Assembly (NCBI GenBank): GCA_944386225.1
Contig: CALXAH010000005.1
Location: 86,198-150,197 of the forward strand
Direction: 5' to 3'
Length of the DNA: 64,000 nt
Origin: an uncultured Gemmiger sp.
Lineage (GTDB): Bacteria > Bacillota > Clostridia > Oscillospirales > Ruminococcaceae
Position numbers and translations under genes: made by a program. Shown piece after piece: positions 1 to 8,273 of the stretch. Numbering within the stretch: position 1 is the first letter of the stretch; the number at the start of each line of letters is the position of its first letter. The notes beneath the pieces were generated by a model. That model did no database searches, was not told the DNA's origin, and saw nothing but the letters and a program-made list of their open reading frames with translations.

Positions 1-2
1 AC

Positions 3-554
3 ACTCACAGCGCGGTAACGCTGGAGATGACCGACGAGGGCGGCGGGGTGTTCGCCGTGTCCGGCCGGGTGCCCACCGCTGATGAGCTGACCGCCACTTT
101 CCAGCTGGAAAGCCCGGATGGCACGGTACAGAACCAGCAGCTGTGGAGTGATTACGCCCCTCACGGGCAGTTTGAACCGATCATGGAGCTGGGCAGCGGC
201 ATTGACGGCCAGCTTATCCGGTTTGAAACACAAAACGGCCAGATCCGGTTTAGCGGCGATGTGGGGCTGAGCCTGGGGGCCACCGAGTATGCCTGGCCGG
301 TAGAAGCCGAAATGCGGCTGGAGATTGGCGGGCAGGTGGTGGAGACCTATCCTCTGACGGATCTGGAAGAGGACTTCCAAGTCGCCCAGAATCCAGACGA
401 CGGACGATCCGAACTTGCCATCGGTGCAACCATCACCTTTTTCTGGACACCCCAGGCCCACCCCTGGGAAGCGGATCAGTCGGTAATCATCACCGCCCGG
501 GTAGTGGACAGCCAGGGCAACGTGTATGAACGACAGATGGATCTGATCTCGTGA
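3..554 (+). CDS. Hypothetical protein, C-terminal part (gene cut by window start)
   Basis: The frame is open to the left edge of the window, so only the last 183 codons are visible and the true start lies outside. The visible part is acidic, rich in beta-prone residues, and has no membrane segment or motif that I recognise. It reads like an extracellular or periplasm-facing beta-sandwich domain, but this is only an impression. An intrinsic terminator follows 17 bases after the stop, so this is the last gene of its unit. I assign no function. Confidence 0.75.
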   Translation, partial: THSAVTLEMTDEGGGVFAVSGRVPTADELTATFQLESPDGTVQNQQLWSDYAPHGQFEPIMELGSGIDGQLIRFETQNGQIRFSGDVGLSLGATEYAWPVEAEMRLEIGGQVVETYPLTDLEEDFQVAQNPDDGRSELAIGATITFFWTPQAHPWEADQSVIITARVVDSQGNVYERQMDLIS

Positions 555-571
555 TGTTCTTTACAGCAGAT

Positions 572-606
572 GCCCCCGCCGGGAAATCCCGGCGGGGGCG
601 TTTTTC
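572..606 (+). terminator. Intrinsic terminator after the first gene
   Basis: A perfect 12-bp stem (572-583 with 588-599, GC-rich) with a 4-base AAAT loop is followed by TTTTT. It ends the partial plus-strand gene and lies between two convergent genes. Confidence 0.85.
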
Positions 607-614
607 GTTCAGTT

Positions 615-1523
615 TTACCACAAGGCCTCCGCCTGGCGCACGCAGGCCAGAAAACGCCGGGCGTTGTCCGACAGTTCGGCGGCGGCGGGCCAGATGGCGG
701 CGTCCCGGTTCAGGCCCGCTTCGGCGCAGGGTTTCTGCACCAGCTGCTGGCGGGCCAGTTCGGCGGCAGGCAGGGGGCTCACCCACATATAGCTGCCCGG
801 CACCTGCCGCAGCAGGGCAAACTGGCTGCCCCGGTCATACACATAGATGCGGCTCTCCCCCACCCGCAGCTCCGCGGCCCGGGCCCGCTGCTCCGGTTCC
901 AGAACCGGCAGCTGCACATCCCCGTGCAGGATCTGGGGATACTGCCCCAGCAGGTGGTACGGTATATCCGCCAGCCCCGCCAGAGGATGCCGCTCGCTCA
1001 TCAGCAGGCACATCCGGTACTGGCGCAGCACCCGGCTCTGCAGGCCGTTCTGGGCCAGCTGGGTGTCCACCCAGGACTGATAAATGTCCTGATAGCGGAT
1101 GATAGACAGCTCGCTCTCCCCGGAAGCGGCATCCTGCAAGGCGTCCGCCAGGCCCGCCTCCCGGTACTGCACGTTCATGGGGGCCGGGCAGTCCGCCAGC
1201 ATGGCGGCAAACGCGTCGGCGATATAGGTGGCGCGGGGCACCGTAATTCGCAGCCGGAACCCCTCCGGCTGGGGGGCGTACAGGCTTTGCAGCTCCTCCA
1301 TCTGGGTCAGGATACCGGCGGCGTACCGCAGAAACTGGCTGCCCGCGGCGGTGAGTTCCATCCCCCGGGCGGTGCGGCGGAACAGGGGCACGCCCAGTTC
1401 CTTTTCCAGTTCCTTCAGGCTGCGGCTCAGGTTGGGCTGGGCCATCTCCAGCGCCCGGGCGGCCGCGGACAGGCTGTGGGTGGCAGCAATCTGCTGCACC
1501 TGACGAAGCTGCTGCAGGGTCAT
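615..1523 (-). CDS. LysR-family transcriptional regulator
   Basis: The 302-residue protein has the LysR layout. An N-terminal winged helix-turn-helix covers about residues 1-60 and includes a SLSAAARALEMAQPNLSRSL recognition region. An inducer-binding domain covers about residues 90-290. The length is typical of the family. The gene is divergent from nfnAB across a 180-bp gap, the usual arrangement for a LysR protein that controls its neighbour. The target and the inducer cannot be read from sequence. The ATG at 1523 is preceded by a GGAGG-like site. No promoter for this gene was clear. Confidence 0.9.
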   Translation of the reverse strand: MTLQQLRQVQQIAATHSLSAAARALEMAQPNLSRSLKELEKELGVPLFRRTARGMELTAAGSQFLRYAAGILTQMEELQSLYAPQPEGFRLRITVPRATYIADAFAAMLADCPAPMNVQYREAGLADALQDAASGESELSIIRYQDIYQSWVDTQLAQNGLQSRVLRQYRMCLLMSERHPLAGLADIPYHLLGQYPQILHGDVQLPVLEPEQRARAAELRVGESRIYVYDRGSQFALLRQVPGSYMWVSPLPAAELARQQLVQKPCAEAGLNRDAAIWPAAAELSDNARRFLACVRQAEALW

Positions 1524-1623
1524 GGCGGGCCTCCTTTACAGGCAAACGGTTCTTTCTTTTTAAGAGTAGCACATCTGCCGGAAAAATGCCATGGCGCAGC
1601 GCGGATTTTTGCCGGGGTACGCG

Positions 1624-1652
1624 TTGCGCGGCCGTATTTTATGGAGTATAAT
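1624..1652 (+). promoter_or_regulatory. Promoter of nfnAB
   Basis: TTGCGC (1624-1629) and a perfect TATAAT (1647-1652) are separated by 17 bp. The start codon of nfnA is 52 bp downstream. A second TTGACA at 1665-1670 has no matching -10 box. Confidence 0.7.
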
Positions 1653-1704
1653 GGAAAATGCGTATTGACAAATATGCAACATAAACTTTGAGGGGAAGAA
1701 GAGT

Positions 1705-2547
1705 ATGTTCAAGATCGTTCGCAAAGAGGCGCTGAACCCCACCGTCACCCGCATGGTGGTGGATGCGCCGCTGATTGCCCGCAAGGCGATGCCCGGGCAA
1801 TTCGTGATTCTGCGTGCCGGGGCGGACTCGGAACGCATCCCGCTGACCGTGGCCGACTACGACCGGGCCGCCGGTACCGTGACCATCATCTTCCAGGTGG
1901 TGGGCGCGGGCACCATGGAGCTCAACGACCTGCCCGAGGGTGGCTGCATCCACGATTTTGTGGGCCCGCTGGGCACCCCCAGCAAGCTGGACGGGCTGAA
2001 AAAGGTGGCCGTGGTGGGCGGCGGCGTGGGCTGCGCCATTGCCTATCCGGTGGCCAAGCGGCTGCAGGAGCTGGGCGCCGAGGTGCACAGCATCGTGGGC
2101 TTCCGCTCCAAGGATCTGGTGATCCTGGAGGACGAGTTCCGGGCAGTGAGCGACAAGCTGGTCATGATGACCGACGACGGCAGCTACGGCGACAAGGGCG
2201 TGGTGACCGCCCCGCTGGAGCAGCTGATCCAGGCGGGTGAAGCGTACGACGAGGTAATCGCCATCGGGCCGCTGGTGATGATGAAGTTTGTGAGCCTGAC
2301 CACCAAGAAGTACGGGGTCAAGACCACCGTATCCATGAACCCGATCATGATCGACGGCACCGGCATGTGCGGCGGCTGCCGGCTGACGGTGGGCGGCGAA
2401 ATCAAGTTTGCCTGCGTGGACGGCCCGGATTTTGACGGGCATCTGGTGGATTTTGACGAGGCGATGAAGCGGGGCGGCACCTACCGGGACTTTGAAGCCC
2501 ATGCCCGGGAAGAATACTGCAACCTGCTGAACAAGGAGGTGCAGTAA
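1705..2547 (+). CDS. nfnA: NADH-dependent ferredoxin:NADP+ oxidoreductase, alpha subunit (NfnA-like)
   Basis: The 280-residue protein belongs to the DHODB/sulfide-dehydrogenase FAD/NAD-binding family. A ferredoxin-reductase FAD domain comes first (RIPLTVADYD near residue 50). An NAD-binding glycine loop follows (VAVVGGGVGCAIAY, about residues 97-110). The C-terminal [2Fe-2S] site reads GTGMCGGC...FAC. Family knowledge: NfnAB couples NADH and reduced ferredoxin to NADP+ reduction by electron bifurcation. The partner gene follows after one base. An AAGGAGG site lies inside the end of this gene and serves the next start. A DHODB-type role (pyrK) is less likely because the neighbour is NfnB-like and no pyr genes are near. 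Confidence 0.88.
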   Translation: MFKIVRKEALNPTVTRMVVDAPLIARKAMPGQFVILRAGADSERIPLTVADYDRAAGTVTIIFQVVGAGTMELNDLPEGGCIHDFVGPLGTPSKLDGLKKVAVVGGGVGCAIAYPVAKRLQELGAEVHSIVGFRSKDLVILEDEFRAVSDKLVMMTDDGSYGDKGVVTAPLEQLIQAGEAYDEVIAIGPLVMMKFVSLTTKKYGVKTTVSMNPIMIDGTGMCGGCRLTVGGEIKFACVDGPDFDGHLVDFDEAMKRGGTYRDFEAHAREEYCNLLNKEVQ

Positions 2548-2548
2548 G

Positions 2549-3952
2549 ATGGCGTTGCAGCGGAACATGGATCCCCACAAGTGCCCCATGCCCAGCCAGG
2601 ACCCGGCAGTGCGGGCCCACAACTTTGACGAGGTGGCGCTGGGATATACCTATGAGATGGCGGTGAACGAGGCGCGCCGGTGCCTGGGCTGCAAGAACAA
2701 GCCCTGCGTGACCGGCTGCCCGGTGCAGATTGATATTCCCGCTTTTATCGAGCGGGTGGCCAACGAGGACATGGAGGGCGCCTACAGGGTGCTGAGCGCT
2801 TCCAGCGCGCTGCCGGCGGTGTGCGGCCGTGTCTGCCCCCAGGAAAACCAGTGCGAGGGCAAATGTGTGCGCGGCATCAAGGGCGAGAGCGTGGGCATCG
2901 GCCGGCTGGAGCGGTTCGTGGCGGACTGGCACCGGGAGCACAGCACCGAAGCCCCGGAAAAGCCCGCCTCCAACGGGCGCAAGGTAGCGATCATCGGCGC
3001 GGGCCCCTCCGGCCTGACCGCCGCCGGCGACCTGGCCCGGCTGGGATACCAGGTAACGGTGTTTGAGGCGCTGCACCTGGCGGGCGGCGTGCTGGTATAC
3101 GGCATTCCGGAGTTCCGGCTGCCCAAGGCGATTGTGCAGCAGGAGATCGACGGGCTGAAAGCCATGGGCGTGGATATCCAGACCAACATGGTGATCGGCA
3201 AGGTACTGACGGTGGATGAGCTGATGGGCGAGTTCGGCTTCGAAGCGGTGTACATCGGCACCGGCGCGGGCCTGCCCCGGTTCATGGGTATCCCGGGCGA
3301 GAGCCTGAAGGGCGTATACAGCGCCAACGAGTACCTGACCCGCGTGAACCTGATGAAGGCCTATCAGCCGGGCAGCCACACTCCCCTGCTGCACAGCCGC
3401 AAGGTGGCGGTGGTCGGCGGCGGCAACGTGGCCATGGACGCGGCCCGCTGCGCCCTGCGCATGGGGGCGGAGACGGTGTACATCGTGTACCGCCGCAGCA
3501 TGAACGAGCTGCCCGCCCGTGCGGAGGAAGTGGAGCACGCCCAGGAGGAGGGCATTATCTTCAAGACCCTGACCAACCCGGTGGAAGTGCTGGGCGACGA
3601 ACAGGGCGCGGTGCGCGGGATGCGCTGCGTGGAGATGGAACTGGGTGAGCCGGACGCCAGCGGGCGCCGCCGCCCGGTGGTAAAGGAAGGCAGCGAATTT
3701 GAGCTGGAAGTGGATACCATGATCATGGCCATCGGCACCAGCCCGAACCCGCTGATCCGCTCCACCACGCCGGGCCTGGAGACCAACCGGCACGGCTGCA
3801 TCGTGACCGACGGCGACGACGGCCTGACCAGCCGCACCGGCGTGTACGCCGGCGGCGACGCGGTGACCGGCGCGGCCACCGTGATCCTGGCCATGGGCGC
3901 CGGCAAGCAGGCTGCCCGGGCCATCGACGAGTATCTGCGCGGCAAGAACTGA
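2549..3952 (+). CDS. nfnB: NADPH-binding subunit of Nfn (glutamate synthase small-subunit family)
   Basis: The 467-residue protein has the N-terminal two-[4Fe-4S] domain of the GltD family. Its cysteine clusters are CLGCKNKPCVTGCP and CGRVCPQENQCEGKC. Two Rossmann folds follow: FAD at VAIIGAGPSGLTAAG (about residue 147) and NADP at VAVVGGGNVAMDAA (about 286). It is often annotated as homotetrameric NADPH glutamate synthase. The one-base spacing to the NfnA-like subunit and the lack of a GltB large subunit favour NfnB. The product would exchange electrons among NADPH, NADH and ferredoxin in the cytoplasm. Confidence 0.88.
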   Translation: MALQRNMDPHKCPMPSQDPAVRAHNFDEVALGYTYEMAVNEARRCLGCKNKPCVTGCPVQIDIPAFIERVANEDMEGAYRVLSASSALPAVCGRVCPQENQCEGKCVRGIKGESVGIGRLERFVADWHREHSTEAPEKPASNGRKVAIIGAGPSGLTAAGDLARLGYQVTVFEALHLAGGVLVYGIPEFRLPKAIVQQEIDGLKAMGVDIQTNMVIGKVLTVDELMGEFGFEAVYIGTGAGLPRFMGIPGESLKGVYSANEYLTRVNLMKAYQPGSHTPLLHSRKVAVVGGGNVAMDAARCALRMGAETVYIVYRRSMNELPARAEEVEHAQEEGIIFKTLTNPVEVLGDEQGAVRGMRCVEMELGEPDASGRRRPVVKEGSEFELEVDTMIMAIGTSPNPLIRSTTPGLETNRHGCIVTDGDDGLTSRTGVYAGGDAVTGAATVILAMGAGKQAARAIDEYLRGKN

Positions 3953-4250
3953 GCTAATATGGGGGGATACAACCGGGGCTGCGGGCGCAACAACGATGCG
4001 CCCGCCCGGCTGCGCCGACCGCCCTGCCGGTCTGGGTCTCCACCGGAGACCCAGCCGCTTCGCGAACCCGGGCCCCCATCCCCCCGGAAGTCGTGGGCCG
4101 AATCCTCGGCCCACACAAAAAATATAAAATGAACGCCCCTGTCTGACTGGCAGAGGCGTTCATTTCTTTATATCCCTGCGGGCCAAAGATTTGGCCCGCG
4201 ATTTTGGGGGTCTGGGGGGACATTGTCTCCCCAGATCGGCCCATTCGCAC
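3953..4250. other. Gene-free stretch with a row of hairpins
   Basis: I see no coding potential here. Perfect stem-loops follow one another: 3981-4005 (9-bp arms), 4033-4053 (9-bp arms, 3-base loop), 4093-4114 (9-bp arms, 4-base loop), the terminator-like 4127-4165, and 4178-4199 (gcgggccaaa with its complement). A weaker one spans 4212-4234. Only the fourth behaves as an obvious terminator. The rest may be a dispersed intergenic repeat or a structured RNA. Confidence 0.6.
4127..4170. terminator. Bidirectional terminator between nfnB and the oxidoreductase gene
   Basis: The arms AAATGAACGCC-CTG (4127-4141) and CAG-GGCGTTCATTT (4151-4165) pair with one mismatch. T-rich tracts lie on both sides, so it can end both convergent transcripts. 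Confidence 0.75.
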
Positions 4251-5228
4251 TTATTCAAAAGGATACCGCACACCCCAGGCGGCGCGCAGGGAGTCCATCA
4301 TCTCCATGACCCGCACCGATTCCTCATGGGGCATTTCCGGGCAGGACAGCTCCCCGGCTTCCAGCGCCCGCAGGCAGGCCCGCACCTCGTACTCGTAGCC
4401 GGTGATCTGGGCCGGGCGCTCCACCCGGCGCACCAGCCGGTGCTGGCCATCGTAAACCGACAGGCTTTCGTAATTGTTGATGTTCTCGATCCGGATATAC
4501 CCCTTGGTACCGTGGATAACCCCCTGCCGGTCCAGGCAGGCTTCCAGCGAGCTGTTCAGCTGGGCCACCCGTCCGTCGGGGTAATACAGGGTCACGCTGT
4601 TCTGGGCATCCACGCCGGTGGGCAGCTTGGAGCAGTTGCTTTCCACCCGGTCATACCCATGGCCGAACAGCGCCAGCGCAAAGTTCAGCGGATAGACACC
4701 CACATCCAGCAGCGCGCCGCCCGCCAGCTTTGGATCCCGCAAACGGGGGATCTCTGCGATGGAATACCCCAGATTGCCGGTAAGCATCCGCACCTGACCG
4801 ATGCTGCCGCTGTTCATCTCCTCCCGGATGGTGGCCAGCATGGGCATATACCGGGTCCAGATGGCTTCGGTGATAAACACGCCCCGGCGTTCCGCCTCGG
4901 TAAACACCTCCCGGGCCTGTTTGGCGTTGGCGGTAAAGGCCTTTTCGCACAGAACCGGCTTACCCGCCCGGATACACAACAGCGCGTTGGCCCAGTGCTC
5001 CGAATGAGGGGTGGCGATGTACACCAGCTCCACCTGCGGATCGGCTGTCAGCTCCTCATAGCTGCCATAGGCTTTCTCCGCGCCGTATTGTTCAGCAAAG
5101 GCGCGAGCACGGGCTTCATCCCGGGAACCCACCGCATACAGCCGGGCTTCTTCCATGCCGTTCAGGGTATCCGCCATCACCGCGGCAATCGCGCCGGTGC
5201 CCAGAATGGCCACATTCCACTGTTTCAT
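4251..5228 (-). CDS. Gfo/Idh/MocA-family NAD(P)-dependent oxidoreductase
   Basis: The 325-residue protein has an N-terminal Rossmann fold (VAILGTGAIAAVMADTL, residues 6-22). The family's catalytic-lysine motif follows as CEKAFTANAKQARE near residue 95. A C-terminal alpha/beta substrate domain completes it. The layout is closest to the dihydrodiol dehydrogenase-like branch. Such enzymes oxidise or reduce sugars, inositols or similar polyols, but the substrate cannot be read from sequence. It lies 15 bp downstream of the WG-repeat lipoprotein gene and probably shares its promoter. The ATG at 5228 is preceded by GGGGAGGC. Confidence 0.88.
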   Translation of the reverse strand: MKQWNVAILGTGAIAAVMADTLNGMEEARLYAVGSRDEARARAFAEQYGAEKAYGSYEELTADPQVELVYIATPHSEHWANALLCIRAGKPVLCEKAFTANAKQAREVFTEAERRGVFITEAIWTRYMPMLATIREEMNSGSIGQVRMLTGNLGYSIAEIPRLRDPKLAGGALLDVGVYPLNFALALFGHGYDRVESNCSKLPTGVDAQNSVTLYYPDGRVAQLNSSLEACLDRQGVIHGTKGYIRIENINNYESLSVYDGQHRLVRRVERPAQITGYEYEVRACLRALEAGELSCPEMPHEESVRVMEMMDSLRAAWGVRYPFE

Positions 5229-5243
5229 ACCGTTTGCCTCCCC

Positions 5244-6242
5244 TTATGTCTGAATGGCCACGACGCCCCAGCCCTCGGATGTTTTCACCCAGGCCCGGCC
5301 GCCGCTTACCGAGGCCGCCCCCAGATACTGGAACGGCACCTTCACCGTGCCTGCCAGGCTGATATACCCCCACAGACCGTCGGTGTTCTGCACGGCGGCC
5401 AGATTGCTGCAGAAGGGCCGCACCTGCTGGTACTGGCAGGGAATCACCTGGGTGCCCTCGATATCCAGATAGCCCCACAGGCCGTTCTGCTGCACGGCAT
5501 ACAGCCCGTCGGAATACCGGTCGATGGCTTCACACACAGGCCCCACCTGCTTGCCGGTGGAGGGCTGCACCAGCACGTAGCCGCTGCCCCACTCCACCGC
5601 GCGGCCCTCGGTCTGGCCGGTGGCAGGGTTGTTCCACAAAAAGGCGCCGTAATCGTCAGCAGGGGCCGCCTGCAGTGTGCCCACCCGGGCCACGTAGGGC
5701 CGCACACTGGCGCCGTAGTTGGTCAGCGGCACCAGTTCCTCCATCTCCAGCACATAGGCCATGCCCAGCGCGCTGTCGTAGACGATCTCCATATCCGGCA
5801 GGCCGTGGCCGCCGGGTCCCACATCCTCGCCCAGGTCATTGAAGATCTTGCTTTCATCTGCATTGGTCAGCCCGCAGACCGAGCACCAGTGCACATCCTC
5901 CTCGGCGGGAATCACGATCTTGCCGTCGAAATTGATGGCGCCGGTCTTGCCGTTCTGCTCAAACAGGGACAGGTAGGCGTGGTCTTTCAGCACCCCGTTG
6001 TCGGCGGTGGGGTACTCTGCCAGGCTGCAGGTGATTTCCAGATCGGTGCGAGGAGCCACCAGCCAGTCGGTTTTGGTTTCCGGCTCCTGGGTGGGGGCCG
6101 GGGTGGCGGCAGGCGCGGAAGAGCTTACATCCGGTGAAGGCGCCGAACTGCCGGTTGCAGCGGACGAAGGCGCCGCCGCCCGGCCGCATCCGGCCAGCAG
6201 CGCGGCACATAAAGCCAAAGCGGCAAAAGCACGCAGTTTCAT
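5244..6242 (-). CDS. WG-repeat lipoprotein
   Basis: I chose the ATG at 6242 because AAGGAGG lies in front of it and it opens a lipoprotein signal: a positively charged start, a hydrophobic core and lipobox LLAGC with Cys19. An Ala/Ser/Pro-rich linker (residues 20-55) follows. The rest (332 residues in all) contains repeats of the WG type (GLWGYLDIEGTQVIP, GLWGYISLAGTVKVP, EGWGVVAI). Such proteins sit on the outer face of the membrane and probably act in binding; no enzyme activity is known to me. It is transcribed with the downstream oxidoreductase gene. Confidence 0.85.
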   Translation of the reverse strand: MKLRAFAALALCAALLAGCGRAAAPSSAATGSSAPSPDVSSSAPAATPAPTQEPETKTDWLVAPRTDLEITCSLAEYPTADNGVLKDHAYLSLFEQNGKTGAINFDGKIVIPAEEDVHWCSVCGLTNADESKIFNDLGEDVGPGGHGLPDMEIVYDSALGMAYVLEMEELVPLTNYGASVRPYVARVGTLQAAPADDYGAFLWNNPATGQTEGRAVEWGSGYVLVQPSTGKQVGPVCEAIDRYSDGLYAVQQNGLWGYLDIEGTQVIPCQYQQVRPFCSNLAAVQNTDGLWGYISLAGTVKVPFQYLGAASVSGGRAWVKTSEGWGVVAIQT

Positions 6243-6315
6243 AGGGGAACAACCTCCTTGCAGGCGGCCCGGCCGCCTATAACCGGGGCAAAAACCCCGT
6301 TGATTTTGTGCCCCC

Positions 6316-6344
6316 ATTGTACCATATCCTGTGCGAAAAGGCAA
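6316..6344 (-). promoter_or_regulatory. Promoter of the lipoprotein-oxidoreductase unit
   Basis: On the minus strand, TTGCCT (6344-6339) and TACAAT (6321-6316) are 17 bp apart. The leader then carries two short GC-rich hairpins before the ribosome binding site. Confidence 0.65.
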
Positions 6345-6355
6345 AAAAGCCCAAC

Positions 6356-6547
6356 TTATGCGGGGGTGAACAGCTCGTCCACCGTAAGGTGCAGTTCCTT
6401 GGCCAGGCTGAACGCCAGCGCCAGGGTGGGATCGTATTTGTTGTTCTCAATGGCGTTTACCGTCTGGCGGGAAACACCGCATTTCTTTGCCAGTTCTTCC
6501 TGGGACAGGCCCAGTTCCTTGCGGCGTTCGCGAATCTTGTTTTCCAT
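6356..6547 (-). CDS. Small XRE-family helix-turn-helix repressor
   Basis: The 63-residue protein is almost entirely one Cro/CI helix-turn-helix (IRERRKELGLSQEELAKKCGVSRQTVNAIENN, residues 5-36). It has no effector domain. I chose the ATG at 6547, two bases after the stop of the upstream membrane-protein gene. This makes a tightly coupled two-gene unit. Proteins of this size usually repress their own operon. Two palindromes flank the shared promoter, so autoregulation is likely here. Confidence 0.88.
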   Translation of the reverse strand: MENKIRERRKELGLSQEELAKKCGVSRQTVNAIENNKYDPTLALAFSLAKELHLTVDELFTPA

Positions 6548-6549
6548 CC

Positions 6550-6855
6550 TCAGCCCCCCAGCTTCCTGCGGTAATACAGCAGCGCCGCACAATACAGAAC
6601 CGCGGCAACCTGCAGCTGGATGAAGGGGTTGATGGTCATGGGCTGCTTGGTAACATAGTTTGTGATCACATCCAGCACCAGCGCGCCTACCATTGCATTA
6701 AAGGCAAAGGTGCTGGTCTTCCACACGATGATGCGGCTGCGCTCGTCCCCTGTCTTGAGCAGGGAAACCAGCATCGTGATGTCCAATGCCCCAAATCCGA
6801 GCAGCGCACCACCCAGAAACAGCGCGGCCCCCAAAGGCATCCCCATAAATTCCAT
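6550..6855 (-). CDS. Small membrane protein paired with an XRE regulator
   Basis: The 101-residue protein has three predicted membrane segments: about residues 7-32, 48-68 and 78-98. Short charged loops separate them. It has no signal peptide and no catalytic motif that I recognise. The ATG at 6855 follows GAAAGGAG. Pairs of a tiny XRE repressor and a small membrane protein are common in Firmicutes, but their role is mostly unknown. A transport, sensing or immunity function is possible and none is shown by the sequence. Confidence 0.75.
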   Translation of the reverse strand: MEFMGMPLGAALFLGGALLGFGALDITMLVSLLKTGDERSRIIVWKTSTFAFNAMVGALVLDVITNYVTKQPMTINPFIQLQVAAVLYCAALLYYRRKLGG

Positions 6856-6884
6856 ATCACTCTCTCCTTTCTTTTCGGCGGCTT

Positions 6885-6957
6885 AAATGTCAAATCCTTT
6901 TGACATTTTCACAATACCAGACCCACGCCAAAATGTCAAGAGTTTTTGACATTTTGG
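6885..6957 (-). promoter_or_regulatory. Promoter of the XRE pair, flanked by two operator palindromes
   Basis: On the minus strand the -35 TTGACA (6939-6934) and -10 TATTGT (6916-6911) are 17 bp apart. Two inverted repeats share the core AATGTCAA/TTGACATT. The distal one (6928-6957, 12-bp arms around 6 bases) covers the -35. The proximal one (6885-6908, 10-bp arms around 4 bases) lies just past the transcription start. This is the expected layout for tight repression by a dimeric regulator. Confidence 0.8.
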
Positions 6958-6959
6958 CA

Positions 6960-6987
6960 AAAAGAAAAAGCCCGCGCAGGGCGGGCT
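6960..6987 (-). terminator. Terminator of rlmH
   Basis: The stem GCCCGC/GCGGGC (6970-6975 with 6981-6986) is followed on the minus strand by TTTTTCTTT. It directly abuts the operator region of the next unit. Confidence 0.8.
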
Positions 6988-7467
6988 TCATTTATGATAC
7001 TTGATGTTCCGGTTGATGCAGCAGGCCCGGTAGATCTGCTCGGTGAGCACCAGGCGGGCCAGCTGGTGGGGCAGGGTGATGCGTCCCATGGACAGGCGCA
7101 GCGCCGCGGCCTGCTTGACTGCCGGGGCCAGCCCGTGGGAGGAGCCGATCACAAAGGCCACATCCCCCGCGCCGCTTACCGCCCGGTCGTCCAGCCAGGC
7201 GGCCAGTTCTTCGCTGGAGAGGGTTTTACCCTCCACGCAGAGGGCCACAATGGCCGCACCCTTGCGCACGCTGGCCAGGATGGCCTGGGCCTCCTTTTCC
7301 AGCGCCCGCTGCACCAGGGCGGGGCTGTCCTCCCGCAGAGGCTGTTCGGGCAGTTCGATCACCCGGAAATCACACAGGGTACCCAGGCGTTTGCGGTATT
7401 CCGCCACGCCGTCGGCGCACCAGGCGGCGTTCAGCTTGCCGATACAGATCAGATCAATGTGCTGCAT
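6988..7467 (-). CDS. rlmH: 23S rRNA pseudouridine-1915 N3-methyltransferase RlmH
   Basis: The 159-residue protein has the SPOUT fold with a C-terminal knot. The motif FVIGSSHGLAPAV supplies the SAM-binding glycine loop, and the C-terminus INRNIKYHK is family-typical. RlmH methylates pseudouridine 1915 of 23S rRNA on 70S ribosomes. I chose the ATG at 7467, one base after the stop of the upstream walJ-like gene, so the two are co-transcribed. The same pairing near walJ/yycJ is seen in other Firmicutes. Confidence 0.93.
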   Translation of the reverse strand: MQHIDLICIGKLNAAWCADGVAEYRKRLGTLCDFRVIELPEQPLREDSPALVQRALEKEAQAILASVRKGAAIVALCVEGKTLSSEELAAWLDDRAVSGAGDVAFVIGSSHGLAPAVKQAAALRLSMGRITLPHQLARLVLTEQIYRACCINRNIKYHK

Positions 7468-7468
7468 A

Positions 7469-8257
7469 TCAAAACTCCAATACAGGGCTGGGTTCGTTGC
7501 GGCGCTGGGCCTGCACCACCACGTCCGGTTCCGGCACCACGCCCGCGGCCAGCAGGGCATTGCGCACCGCCTGCAGCGCCAGTTCCGGGGTGTTGTTCTC
7601 ACGGCTCAGGTGGCACAGGGCGATCTTTTTGCAGCCCGCCTGCACCAGTTCCAGCACCTTGGCCGCGCATTCCGGGTTGGACAGGTGGCCAAAGGGCGAG
7701 GCAATGCGGGTTTTCAGGTAATAGGGATAGCTGCCGTGCTGCAGGCTGTAGGGATCGTAGTTGGCCTCCAGCGCCACCAGATCCGCCCCGGCCAGGCTGG
7801 TATGTACCGCCTCGGTCAGCTGGCCCAGGTCGGTGGCGATGGCCATGACCTTGCCGTCCGGCGTGGCGATCCGGTACCCGCAGCAGGGCACGTCGTGGGG
7901 GGTGGGAAACGCGGTGACCGTAAACTCCCCGATCTGTTCCGGCCGGCCGCCCACCGCGATCAGCTGGGCCGCCGCGGGCAGATCGCCCCGGTTCGCCAGA
8001 AAGTCCAGGGTTTCGGGCAGGCCGAACACCGGCACGTCGTAGTGTTTCAGGAACACCTTGAGCCCGGCGATATGGTCGGAATGCTCGTGGGTGATGAGGA
8101 TACCCTGCAGATCCCGCACCGACAGGCCCAGATCCTTGAGCGCGCCGGTGGTGATGCGGCAGCTTTTGCCCATATCAACAAGCAGATAGCCCTGGCCGCT
8201 GCGCACCAGGCCGCAGTTGCCGGAGGAACCGGAATACAGGGTAGTAAAACTGGCCAT
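7469..8257 (-). CDS. walJ: WalJ/YycJ-like metallo-beta-lactamase-fold hydrolase
   Basis: The 262-residue protein has the metal-binding signature THEHSDHIAG (about residues 55-64). Further ligands are probably at PHDV near residue 119 and in the CHLS region near the C-terminus. Length and motif order match the YycJ/WalJ branch, linked in Firmicutes to coordination of DNA replication with cell division. Placement directly before rlmH supports this. The enzyme is cytoplasmic, probably a nuclease or phosphodiesterase of the MBL superfamily. The walKR two-component genes are not in the window. Confidence 0.85.
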   Translation of the reverse strand: MASFTTLYSGSSGNCGLVRSGQGYLLVDMGKSCRITTGALKDLGLSVRDLQGILITHEHSDHIAGLKVFLKHYDVPVFGLPETLDFLANRGDLPAAAQLIAVGGRPEQIGEFTVTAFPTPHDVPCCGYRIATPDGKVMAIATDLGQLTEAVHTSLAGADLVALEANYDPYSLQHGSYPYYLKTRIASPFGHLSNPECAAKVLELVQAGCKKIALCHLSRENNTPELALQAVRNALLAAGVVPEPDVVVQAQRRNEPSPVLEF

Positions 8258-8273
8258 TTTTCACCTCATACAT

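Noticed and set aside
1665-1670. TTGACA just before nfnA as its -35 box
   Set aside because: No -10 box lies 16-18 bp downstream; the TTGCGC-17-TATAAT pair upstream is far better.
2549-3952. NADPH-dependent glutamate synthase (GltD/GltA) as the function
   Set aside because: No large glutaminase/synthase subunit is present, and the gene is coupled to an NfnA-type subunit; NfnB explains both.
3953-4250. CRISPR array or tRNA cluster in the hairpin-rich gap
   Set aside because: The hairpins differ in sequence and are not regularly spaced repeats. No tRNA T-loop pattern is present.
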